In this document: piece by piece, positions 16,493-24,553 of the stretch
How positions within the stretch are numbered: the stretch's first letter is position 1
Layout: every line of letters starts with the position of its first letter
Origin: Terriglobia bacterium
Lineage (GTDB): Bacteria; Acidobacteriota; Terriglobia; Versatilivoradales; Versatilivoraceae
Reading direction: 5' to 3'
DNA length: 64,000 nt
Assembly: GCA_951813285.1 (NCBI GenBank)
Contig: OX638355.1
Span: 3,677,136 to 3,741,135 of the forward strand
Made by a program: the position numbers and the translations under genes
Notes under the pieces: model-generated
Database searches by the model: none
What the model saw: only the letters and a program-made list of their open reading frames with translations
What the model was told of the DNA's origin: nothing

Positions 16493-18970
16493 TTATTCGT
16501 ATCGCAATACCGTTGCAGGGTCGACCCGACTAGCGCGGATAATCGGCCCTGTGGCCGCAATGAGAGACGTGAATAGCAATACACCGATTGTCACCAACTG
16601 TGTGAACAAGTCGATTCCCTTCACACGATACAGTAACGATTCCACCAGGTCTCCAGCAAGGAAAGCACAGAATAGCCCGACAACAGCTCCGGTAACAGTC
16701 CAGACCAACACATGCGATAGAACGACTCTCGCGATGTGCCAGCGTGTCGCTCCAAGCGCCATTCTGATCCCGAGTTCGCGATTTCGCTCTTCTACCACGA
16801 ACGAGATCAGTCCATATATTCCTACCGACGCCATCAGTAATGACAGGACGGAAAAGTACCCGAGTACAGTTGCGTTGAAACGCGAGGGAGTCCTCAGGCG
16901 TGCAATACTCTCATCGATAGCCTCGACATTGACTGGCAGCGTTGGATCGAGTTTGGCGACTTCAAACCGAATCGACTTCCCAATTGCCTCGACGGTTAAA
17001 TCACTCCGGCCCACAAGAACGGCTCGACGGCTCGTGTCCTCAGTCTGAAGATTTCCAAGTCCCAAGTCCGGTGCGTTCTTGCGCACGAGGTAGAACTCGG
17101 GTCCAGGTAAGGCTGTGAGACCCTCATTCTTGACGTCTCCAGCCACCCCAACGACTCGCAGCCAAGGCAACTCAGGACCGAAACGCACATGCCGCGAGAG
17201 CGGCTCCCCGCCTGGAAAGAGAACGCCAGCAAGACGCTCGCTGAGAATGACTACCTTGTCGCTGCTCTTCCTGTCGTCGTCCACAAACGGTTGGCCCTGA
17301 AGGATGGGTATGCCCAGAGCCTGAAAGTACCCGGGAGTCACGGCTCGCCAGTTGACTGTTCCGAGTTGGCCTTCTTCCGCTAGAGGGCGTCCGTAAATCT
17401 GAATGATGGACAGTGGCTTTTTGCGAACAGGTCCATCTGGAGGCATCGTGTCACTGACGCCGACAGCGTCAACCCCCGGAAGCCGGAGAATTCGAAATTC
17501 CAAAGTCTCGAAGAATCTTTGCCGTTGTTCCGCGCGAGGGTAACGGGAGCCCAATACGATCTCTGCGGTGAAGACTTTATCCGCGCGTATTCCAATCTGC
17601 TCAGTCTGTATATTCAGAAAACTTCGTATCAAGAGCCCTGCCAGCGACAGCAGAAACATGGAAACTGATACTTGGGCAATAATCAGTAACTGACGGAGAA
17701 CCAGACCAGAACGAGTCGTGCGAACCCCCGACAACGTGCCAAGTTGTGGTCGTTGCAGGGCGATGGACACACTGGGAAGAATCGTTGCGAGAACAGACGC
17801 TCCAATCGCAAACACCAGAACGCGCCAGTTGATGCTGGCCTGATCCAAGTAAGGAATTCCATCCGGGGCGAGCCTGATGAGAGCCCCTAAGAGAAGGCTG
17901 GCTAATCCCAGTCCAACGATACCCCCAGCAAACCCAAGCATCAGATTTTGTGAGGTGCTTTCGGCAAGCGACCTTGCTGTCGTCGCTCCAAGAGCATGCC
18001 GTATCGCTCTCTCTTGTTTCCGGCCCGCATCGCGAGCGTACAGCAAGCCGGCAACATTCGCACACGCGACGAGTATCACCGCTATGATGCCGGCGAGGAG
18101 AAGCCAGGAAGCCATCCGGGCGCTGCCGAGATGATATTCTCTGATCGGGCGTACACGAAGACTCACTTCGTTTCGGAGAATTGGCGGCACCCATCGAAGC
18201 ATCTCCAGGAACCGGGATTGCAGCCTTGCGTGGGCTTGTTCCAATGTAGTATCGGGTTGCAGTCTCGCAAAAGCCCTGAGAATGTGTGTTGCCTTGGGGC
18301 TATGCGCCCCTTCAGAGAGAGACTGTGGTACGAGCATGTCAAAGGGTTGCAGGTTCGGTAATTCAAAGTCGGGCGGAAGAACCCCTACAACTCTTATATG
18401 CCCTCCTTCAGAAGAGAATTCCGCGCCGATGACCTCACTGCTTCGACCAAAACGGCTGCTCCAAAGATCATGGGACAATATCGCCACTCTCGGTGTCCCG
18501 GGGCGATCTTCTGCCCAGTCGAAATCCCTTCCCAATTGAAGGGGTACACCGAGGACCTGCAAAAAATCCCACTCGACCCTCGCGCAAACGAAACCCACGG
18601 GGACTTCGTTTACAAGGGCGCAATCCGTGACTCCACTCCAAGACGTCATTGCAGGAAAAGCGCCGCTTTTTTTCCATTGAAAGTACGTGCCGCTCATCAG
18701 GAACTCGACCGATTCGATTGGAGCGACAACACCGACTGAAACAAGAGTGTCCTCGTTGGAATAAGGAGTTGCACGAAACAGGATTCGATCAACAACGCTG
18801 AAGACCGCACTGCCTGAAGCAGTTACCAGGGCTATCGTTGTGATGACCGTGAGAGAATGCACGCGGTGTTTCCATATTAACCGGAGCGCCAGGCGAAATT
18901 CTGGGCCGACACGGTCAAGCAGGTCTGAGAGCAGCGACAGCAATCCAGGATGTTCTCTGTTGGAATTCAC
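16493..18970 (-). CDS. ABC transporter permease, ADOP type (MacB-like duplicated FtsX permease)
   Basis: 825-residue permease with two MacB-core plus FtsX halves, the arrangement called acidobacterial duplicated orphan permease (ADOP). First half: EFRLALRLIWKHRVHSLTVIT, periplasmic core (VEWDFLQVLGVPLQLGRDF, VAILSHDLWSSRFG), then FtsX segment ILVACANVAGLLYARDAGR near residue 300. Second half: LRQLLIIAQVSVSMFLLSLAGLLIRS, core (VTPGYFQALGIPILQG) and terminal FtsX (EERNRELGIRMALGATRWHI). The start codon is GTG, with no clear ribosome site. It is last in an adaptor-ATPase-permease operon, so it is not an orphan here. Likely role: export or extrusion of a toxic compound, lipid or peptide. Confidence 0.92.
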   Translation of the reverse strand: MNSNREHPGLLSLLSDLLDRVGPEFRLALRLIWKHRVHSLTVITTIALVTASGSAVFSVVDRILFRATPYSNEDTLVSVGVVAPIESVEFLMSGTYFQWKKSGAFPAMTSWSGVTDCALVNEVPVGFVCARVEWDFLQVLGVPLQLGRDFDWAEDRPGTPRVAILSHDLWSSRFGRSSEVIGAEFSSEGGHIRVVGVLPPDFELPNLQPFDMLVPQSLSEGAHSPKATHILRAFARLQPDTTLEQAHARLQSRFLEMLRWVPPILRNEVSLRVRPIREYHLGSARMASWLLLAGIIAVILVACANVAGLLYARDAGRKQERAIRHALGATTARSLAESTSQNLMLGFAGGIVGLGLASLLLGALIRLAPDGIPYLDQASINWRVLVFAIGASVLATILPSVSIALQRPQLGTLSGVRTTRSGLVLRQLLIIAQVSVSMFLLSLAGLLIRSFLNIQTEQIGIRADKVFTAEIVLGSRYPRAEQRQRFFETLEFRILRLPGVDAVGVSDTMPPDGPVRKKPLSIIQIYGRPLAEEGQLGTVNWRAVTPGYFQALGIPILQGQPFVDDDRKSSDKVVILSERLAGVLFPGGEPLSRHVRFGPELPWLRVVGVAGDVKNEGLTALPGPEFYLVRKNAPDLGLGNLQTEDTSRRAVLVGRSDLTVEAIGKSIRFEVAKLDPTLPVNVEAIDESIARLRTPSRFNATVLGYFSVLSLLMASVGIYGLISFVVEERNRELGIRMALGATRWHIARVVLSHVLVWTVTGAVVGLFCAFLAGDLVESLLYRVKGIDLFTQLVTIGVLLFTSLIAATGPIIRASRVDPATVLRYE

Positions 18971-19040
18971 CGTTCGTGGCCGTCTTGGGATTAGCCTTTT
19001 GTTAGCTTACATGGGAGCCAGGCTCGGCGATACTCATGTT

Positions 19041-19766
19041 CTAGCCATCGTCGGCCATAAACACTTGACTATCTTTCGCCAGTTGTTCGTCCACAACCCG
19101 TCCATCAAAGAGGTTGACGGTTCGGTCGGTGTGACGCGAGTAGCGAGGGTCATGAGTCACCATGCAGATAGTCGTTCCTACTTGGTGGAGGTCGTCAAGC
19201 AGTTCCATAACAGCCTTCCCGTTCCTGGAGTCCAGGTTACCCGTCGGTTCATCGGCCAGAAGAACGAGAGGTCGACCGGCGAAGGCTCGTGCCACGGCTA
19301 CACGTTGCTGCTGACCACCGGACAGTTGGCTGGGCAGGTGTTTGGAACGATGCTCCATTCCGACGTTTTCGAGGGCCTGGCCAACGCGGTCACGTCGCTC
19401 GGAGGACCTGATCCCACGATAGGTCAGTGGCAGCTCCACGTTCTCGAAAACAGAGAGATCGCCAATGAGGTTAAAGCTCTGGAAGATGAAGCCTATTTCC
19501 CGGTTGCGAATGCGCGCTCTTTGAGAGTGGGAAAGGCTTTCCACCGGCCTGCCGTTGAGAATGTAGCTCCCTTCCGTGGGCGAGTCCAATAGACCCAGAA
19601 TCGACAACATCGTCGACTTGCCACAACCGGATGGACCTGCGATGGAAACGTACTCGCCCTTACTAATTTTCAGGTGGATTCCTGAGAGCGCATGAGTCTC
19701 GATCTCTTCAGTCAAAAATACCTTGGTCACGTCATCCAGCTGAATCAATGGGTTATTGGCGCTCAT
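19041..19766 (-). CDS. ABC transporter ATP-binding protein (MacB/LolD type)
   Basis: 241-residue ATPase for the downstream ADOP permease. Walker A is GPSGCGKST, the Q loop is IFQSFNL, the signature is LSGGQQQRVAVARA, Walker B is VLLADEPTGNLDS and the H loop is MVTHDP. A strong AGGAG site lies eight bases before the ATG. Placed between the HlyD-like adaptor and the permease, it completes a MacAB-like exporter driven from the sigma-54-type promoter at 21366-21381. Confidence 0.95.
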   Translation of the reverse strand: MSANNPLIQLDDVTKVFLTEEIETHALSGIHLKISKGEYVSIAGPSGCGKSTMLSILGLLDSPTEGSYILNGRPVESLSHSQRARIRNREIGFIFQSFNLIGDLSVFENVELPLTYRGIRSSERRDRVGQALENVGMEHRSKHLPSQLSGGQQQRVAVARAFAGRPLVLLADEPTGNLDSRNGKAVMELLDDLHQVGTTICMVTHDPRYSRHTDRTVNLFDGRVVDEQLAKDSQVFMADDG

Positions 19767-20009
19767 GGATCTTTCTCCTGGATGCCCGTCGAGGAGAGTG
19801 GCGACTTACATCTGAACGTTGCGTCATCAATACTCCTGCAGGTGCGATCGATTGGTGACCCTTACGATCCGAATGAAGGGGCTACTAACTAGACAACTTA
19901 GCGGTGACTACGCGGCATTACGAATGACGGTGCGTTGACAATTCCTGGATCAGACCGTCCTCGGGCACGGACTTAGTTGGTTTATTGGCAAGCAAGTAAT
20001 GTAACGCTC

Positions 20010-21314
20010 TCAATCCAGCCGAATGCGGTCGTAACCGTCCCAGGCCGACATGTCAGATAGTATGACCTCATCCTCGACGTTCAGGCCTTCCTGTATCTCG
20101 ATCTTATCCACTGAACTTCGGCCCAGCCTGACTGAGACACGAATCGCTTCGCCGGTCTCCTCTACAAGCTTGAAGAGTGTTACGAGACTCTTCTCGTGTC
20201 CGATGGCAGGGCGGTCAACATACAGCACGTCCTCAAGCCGTTCCAACTCAATGATGCCGTCCACATTCAAGTCCGGCCGCGCTCCTCTCGGCAACGGCCC
20301 TTCAAGCTTGACATCCACAGCTACCGTCCCGTTCTGTGCGGCGGGATCAATCCTCACCACGCTTCCGCGTATCACCCCATTGCGAGTATCAATACTTGCG
20401 GGCATACCGAACTGAATATCCTTGGCCTGTGTCTCCGCAATCTTGATCTCAGCTTTCAACCGAGAGGGATCTGACACGCGGGCCAAGTTCGTACCGGGAG
20501 TTACCTGCTGACCCACCTCTATTGGAAGCTTCTGTAGTACTCCTTCGATGTCGGCTCGCACTTTCAGGGAGGCCAACTGACGCAGCTTCAATCGGTGGAC
20601 CGCTCGAAGCTCCTCTACCCTTACAAGCTGAGCCGCCAGTTGTGCCTCTACGGATTGATCACTGATTTCCAGCCTCTTCTCCTCAAGGACAACTCGATTG
20701 GCCAATTCATCCGCTGTGACCCTGGAGAGCTGAACAGTCAGGTCAGGCGCTAGACCCTCTTCGGCGAGCATCTCATCCCGGTCCGCCCTTAATCGGGCCT
20801 GCCGATATTCTGCTTTAAGCCGCTCGGTCGCGGCCAATTGATCCAGGCGTTCGGTCTCAAGCGTTACCTTGAGATCCGTATATTCGGCTTCAGCAGCCTT
20901 CAATCGGAACTCTGCCTCCAAGGCAGCCAGATTCAGCTCGGGATTACTCAATTCCACCAAGACGGCGTCTTTGCTGACCGTAGCTCCAGGCAGTAAACGA
21001 ATCCGCTCTATTCGGCCGTCAGTCGCCGCCGGAATCCAGCGAATTTCTTCGGGCACCAAGTAACCGAGGCCACGGACTAGCCTCAGCATCGAACCGCGCT
21101 TTACGGTATCCGTCCATACGGTCCCTCGGGCAACTATGGGTGCAGCCGGCTCCAAACGTGACACACCAACGCGGATCAGGACTATAGAAACGATTATGAC
21201 TACAGGGTATAGGATGCGTCGCAGACGACGTTTGAAAACACCGTCCTCGCGAGGGATATCCAAGCCGCTACCCTTGCCAACCAATGACCTCGAAGAGAGA
21301 CTGTTCATAAGCAT
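20010..21314 (-). CDS. Periplasmic adaptor (HlyD/MacA family) of the ABC efflux operon
   Basis: About 434-residue membrane-fusion protein. A transmembrane anchor (YPVVIIVSIVLIRVGV, about 35-50) is followed by the lipoyl-like half VPAATDGRIERI-type strand, a long alpha hairpin rich in Glu/Arg/Leu (about 110-240), the second half (IEGVLQKLPIEVGQQVTPGTNL) and beta-barrel (VVRIDPAAQNGTVAVDVKLEG). ATG at 21312-21314 is chosen; a TTG three codons earlier and an ATG two codons later are possible, and no good ribosome site is visible. First gene after the sigma-54-type promoter. Confidence 0.92.
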   Translation of the reverse strand: MLMNSLSSRSLVGKGSGLDIPREDGVFKRRLRRILYPVVIIVSIVLIRVGVSRLEPAAPIVARGTVWTDTVKRGSMLRLVRGLGYLVPEEIRWIPAATDGRIERIRLLPGATVSKDAVLVELSNPELNLAALEAEFRLKAAEAEYTDLKVTLETERLDQLAATERLKAEYRQARLRADRDEMLAEEGLAPDLTVQLSRVTADELANRVVLEEKRLEISDQSVEAQLAAQLVRVEELRAVHRLKLRQLASLKVRADIEGVLQKLPIEVGQQVTPGTNLARVSDPSRLKAEIKIAETQAKDIQFGMPASIDTRNGVIRGSVVRIDPAAQNGTVAVDVKLEGPLPRGARPDLNVDGIIELERLEDVLYVDRPAIGHEKSLVTLFKLVEETGEAIRVSVRLGRSSVDKIEIQEGLNVEDEVILSDMSAWDGYDRIRLD

Positions 21315-21365
21315 GATGACCAAGTAGGCCCATTGGGCAGGAATGCCTGCTCTCCCTCAACAGAT

Positions 21366-21381
21366 TGCAAGTTGATTGCCA
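21366..21381 (-). promoter_or_regulatory. Sigma-54 (-24/-12) promoter of the efflux operon
   Basis: The minus strand reads TGGCAATCAACTTGCA: GG and GC are separated by exactly 10 bases and both half-sites (TGGCA, TTGCA) match the sigma-54 consensus. Predicted transcription start is near 21355, about 41 bases before the adaptor ATG. The NtrC-family activator gene next door supports function. Confidence 0.75.
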
Positions 21382-21563
21382 TCAAACGACCTCTTCACAC
21401 ATTGGGCCCAACAAAAAGCGCTCGCGACCGGTTTACCTCCCGTTACACCTTCTTGTTGCTGATTCTTCAATGGTTACGCTTCGTAATCGCGCTTTCGCTG
21501 GATGGTGTCGGTCAGAGGTGACAAAGGATCCTTACGACAGCGCGCGTCTCGACCCTGCGGAAG

Positions 21564-21595
21564 TGTCCGCTTGTGGGACAAGTGAGTCCCGGAAC
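21564..21595. promoter_or_regulatory. Candidate activator-binding palindromes (enhancer-like site)
   Basis: TGTCC-GCTTGTG-GGACA (21564-21580) overlaps a second palindrome GGGAC-AAGTGA-GTCCC. The first is about 190 bp upstream of the -24 element, within the usual range for sigma-54 enhancers. Assigned by position and symmetry only. Confidence 0.35.
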
Positions 21596-21619
21596 GGAAC
21601 ACTATTCCTCAGCTCACGG

Positions 21620-22984
21620 TCAGCTTCCAAATGCTTGGTTTTGGTGCTCCAGCGGCAGATAGAGGCGGGCTTCGCAACCTTGGCCGGTTTTTCGATTCTC
21701 CAACGAGAGCCGTCCGTCGTGAGCTTCGGCGATTTGGCGACTCAGGACCAATCCGATCCCCAATCCATTGGGTTTCGTCGTATAGAAGGGCACAAACAGG
21801 TTGGCGGTGTCCGAAAGCCCTGGACCATCGTCTTCTACCCAGACTTCTAACCGATCCTTGTTCTTGATCCATCCCATTCTTACCGCACCCTGTGTTTGCA
21901 GAGCAGCATCAACGGCATTTTTCACCAGGTTGATCAGCAGTTGTTCCAACTGATCCCCGTCGGCCTGGATGGTGAAATCCGGGCCCGCCTCCAGCACAAC
22001 CGGAAGGCGGGTTTCCAGACTCATGACGCGATGGATCAAGCCCCCCAGTTCTACCGAGCCAATCCTTGGCCGTGGCAGCCGTGCCAGCATCGTGTACGCC
22101 TGCATGAAACGGTTGAGCGAATCACAGCGAGACCGAATAACTTCCAAACCCCGATGAAGGTCTTCCTCCCAGTCTGTTGGCCGAGGCTTCCGGAACATCA
22201 CGCTCTCGAGGCTTCCGGTTATGGACTTGATGGGTGCGAGAGAATTGTTGAGCTCGTGGCCCAAGACCCTTACCAGACGCTGCCAGGCAAAGCGTTCCTC
22301 CTCTCTCAGGGTGCGACTTAAATCTGACAGAACCAGCAGCTGGTGCGGCAACCCCTGGGATCGAAAGCTACTGCGCCGTACACCCCATCTACCTGACCGT
22401 CCGGCAAAGGTCTCATCCAGGATCGCCACAGGCCCACCTCTCAGACAATCGGCCAAGCCAAGTTCCTCGACTCGACTCCCCAGAATCCTCTCTGAAGTCT
22501 GCCCTATCAACCTTTCTCCAGCTCTATTCACGAGCTGCAACCGCTGTCCATCATCGAAGGCAAAGATAGCCACATCTATTTCCGCCATCACACGATGGAG
22601 CAGATTGGTGGCTTCCAGTGTTTCCAGACGCTGCTCTCGGAGAGTCTCACCAAGAGTGTTGACTTCCAACATCACCTCACCCAACGGGTCATTCCTCCTC
22701 GCATCTCTTGCCCGAAATGAATAGTCTCCTTCCCGCAGTGCCGCAAGAAGATTGGACAGAGTCTGGAGCCGGGAAAGCACCCACCCGCGCACAGCAAAGG
22801 AGAATCCCCACCAGAGTAGGCCAAGAAACAGCGTTAAGGTCCACTGCGTCCTGGAGCTAAAATCTCCGGTCCAAAGCAGGATCAAGGCCACAGCCGTTGC
22901 CGGCACTCCCGCACCAACCGCCAGAAGCGTGATCCGCCCCTGATGAGTGAGTCTTCGTTTTGTGATGGGTGTTCGCTCGGCCAC
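21620..22984 (-). CDS. Sensor histidine kinase (NtrY/AtoS-like)
   Basis: 454 residues. Two membrane helices (about 18-40 and 47-68) with almost no periplasmic loop, then a HAMP-like linker (LSNLLAALREGDYSFRARD), a PAS-like domain (about 130-220, IFAFDDGQRLQLVNRAGERLIG), and the kinase core. The phospho-acceptor is H243 in VLGHELNNSLAPIKSI; the N box is LINLVKNAVDAA; G boxes are VEDDGPGL and GLGIGLVLS. The tiny external loop suggests sensing within the membrane or cytoplasm. GTG start with AAAGGG upstream. Lies 65 bp after its regulator gene. Confidence 0.93.
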   Translation of the reverse strand: MAERTPITKRRLTHQGRITLLAVGAGVPATAVALILLWTGDFSSRTQWTLTLFLGLLWWGFSFAVRGWVLSRLQTLSNLLAALREGDYSFRARDARRNDPLGEVMLEVNTLGETLREQRLETLEATNLLHRVMAEIDVAIFAFDDGQRLQLVNRAGERLIGQTSERILGSRVEELGLADCLRGGPVAILDETFAGRSGRWGVRRSSFRSQGLPHQLLVLSDLSRTLREEERFAWQRLVRVLGHELNNSLAPIKSITGSLESVMFRKPRPTDWEEDLHRGLEVIRSRCDSLNRFMQAYTMLARLPRPRIGSVELGGLIHRVMSLETRLPVVLEAGPDFTIQADGDQLEQLLINLVKNAVDAALQTQGAVRMGWIKNKDRLEVWVEDDGPGLSDTANLFVPFYTTKPNGLGIGLVLSRQIAEAHDGRLSLENRKTGQGCEARLYLPLEHQNQAFGS

Positions 22985-23049
22985 AAATCGACCCTTTGGT
23001 CAATAGCCCCTAATCAATCTGCCGCCCTGTCGTGCCATCTGGATAGGGC

Positions 23050-24420
23050 TCATAGACCGTATCGCTGCAGCCTCCTGTAGAGGGCACTCCGGCTCAACCC
23101 TAAGACTTCTGCCGCTCTGCGGACATTGCCTTCGCACCGAACCAGTGCCTTTTGGATTAACAGTCGCTCGACTTCTTCCAGACTGAGGTCTTCCAGAGCA
23201 TTGGCTCCGCTGCGGGGAAGACCGAGGCCAAGGTCAGCAACGTGCACCCTCGTACCCTTTGCCATGAGGACTGCTCTTTCTACGGCGTGGTCGAGCTCGC
23301 GGACGTTTCCCGGCCAAAGATAGTCACGCATGGCCCGTGAGGCGGCGTCATCGAATCCGACCAACTTTTTACCGTAGCGCCCCACATGCCGCTGGAGAAA
23401 GTACTCTGCAAGCAACGGTATGTCTTTCTGTCGCTGGTTCAAGGGCGGTAGGTGGATCTCGATTGTATTAAGCCGGAAATACAGATCCTGCCTGAACCGG
23501 CCTTCGGCTACAGCTTTATTGAGATCAGCGTTGGTGGCAGAGAAGACTCTGACATCGACGATGCGAGTCTTCGAAGAACCTACAGGTTCGAACTCTCCAC
23601 TCTCCAGGACCCGCAAGAGTTTGGCTTGCTCATTGAGGGCAATGTTGGATATCTCGTCAAGAAAGAGGGTGCCCCCATCGGCCATCTCGAAGCGTCCAAT
23701 ACGATTGGCTTTCGCATCGGTATAAGCGCCCTTGATGTGGCCGAACACCTCGCTTTCGAATACACCCTTTGGGAGCCCGCCTGTATTGACTGTCACGAGC
23801 GGCTTTGCAGCCCTTCGCGAAACCGCGTGCAGATGATGCGCCACCACCCCTTTGCCCGTGCCGTTGTCTCCGGAAATCAGCATATTCGCATCCGACGGAC
23901 CCACACGTTCAATCATCTCCAGGACTGGCTCCATGGCTTCGGAGTCCGCGATCAGCCTGGGAAGCTTCTGATCCCGTAATACCTGATTCTCGGCCTCGAG
24001 ACGGCGGCTCTGACGGAGTGCACGACCCAGCTCGATTTGGGTCCGCAATATCGCTTCCAGACGCTGATTTTCCCAGGGCTTCTGAATGAAATCTCGAGCG
24101 CCTCGTCTCATGGCCTCTACTGCGAGCTCAATGCTTCCCCATGCTGTCATCACCACCACTGGAAGTGTCGCGTCAAGCTCGCGAATTTCTGTGAGCAGAT
24201 CCAGCCCCTCCTGACCGGATGTCGTGTCCCGCGTGTAGTTCAGGTCGATGAGCAGGACATCAAACTCCCGAGCCCTCAGAAGACCAAGGACTTGCCGTGG
24301 GCTCCGGGCGGTCTCTACGTGAAAGGCTTCTCGCTTGAGCAACAATCGAACAGCTTCCAACACAGCTGATTGATCGTCAGCGACCAGGATTCTCGCTGAT
24401 GGATTCTCGTTTGCACTCAC
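23050..24420 (-). CDS. NtrC-family sigma-54-dependent response regulator
   Basis: 456 residues: receiver (phospho-acceptor D59 in VLLIDLNY, K114 in DFIQKPW), AAA+ domain (Walker A GDNGTGKG at 184-191, Walker B LFLDEI about 252-257, arginine-finger region RFRQDLYFRLN), and FIS-type helix-turn-helix at the C-terminus (EGNVRRAAEVLGLSRSALYRRLQ). The sigma-54 contact loop reads GAYTDA (231-236) instead of GAFTGA. GTG start with GGAGAG upstream; the start overlaps the stop of the ABC-ATPase remnant as GTGA. Expected to activate the promoter at 21366-21381. Confidence 0.94.
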   Translation of the reverse strand: MSANENPSARILVADDQSAVLEAVRLLLKREAFHVETARSPRQVLGLLRAREFDVLLIDLNYTRDTTSGQEGLDLLTEIRELDATLPVVVMTAWGSIELAVEAMRRGARDFIQKPWENQRLEAILRTQIELGRALRQSRRLEAENQVLRDQKLPRLIADSEAMEPVLEMIERVGPSDANMLISGDNGTGKGVVAHHLHAVSRRAAKPLVTVNTGGLPKGVFESEVFGHIKGAYTDAKANRIGRFEMADGGTLFLDEISNIALNEQAKLLRVLESGEFEPVGSSKTRIVDVRVFSATNADLNKAVAEGRFRQDLYFRLNTIEIHLPPLNQRQKDIPLLAEYFLQRHVGRYGKKLVGFDDAASRAMRDYLWPGNVRELDHAVERAVLMAKGTRVHVADLGLGLPRSGANALEDLSLEEVERLLIQKALVRCEGNVRRAAEVLGLSRSALYRRLQRYGL

Positions 24421-24536
24421 TGTGGATTCTCTCCTATCCCTCCTTCACCCATATTCCTGAGCACTTGGAACATCTCAATGCCCTGAAAGAGGTACTTCTC
24501 CGTGTTGTCGATTCGGATCAACGGTGAGACACTCGT
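24417..24536 (-). pseudogene. N-terminal remnant of an ABC ATPase just upstream of the regulator
   Basis: The frame ends in GIGENPQ-stop overlapping the regulator GTG. It reads SPLIRIDNTEKYLFQGIEM then FQVLRNM, which resembles the first 25 residues of MacB/LolD-type ATPases (compare NPLIQLDDVTKVFLTEEIE of the intact ATPase at 19041-19766). The Walker A region is absent, so most of the gene is lost. No good start codon is visible. Confidence 0.45.
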
Positions 24537-24553
24537 CGTCGGGCCTCTGTGGG

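Larger units (their letters stand above)
21324..21619. other. 296-bp regulatory gap between the sensor kinase and the efflux operon
   Basis: No coding frame. It contains the -24/-12 promoter (21366-21381) and two overlapping palindromes (21564 onward) described separately. Confidence 0.6.
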
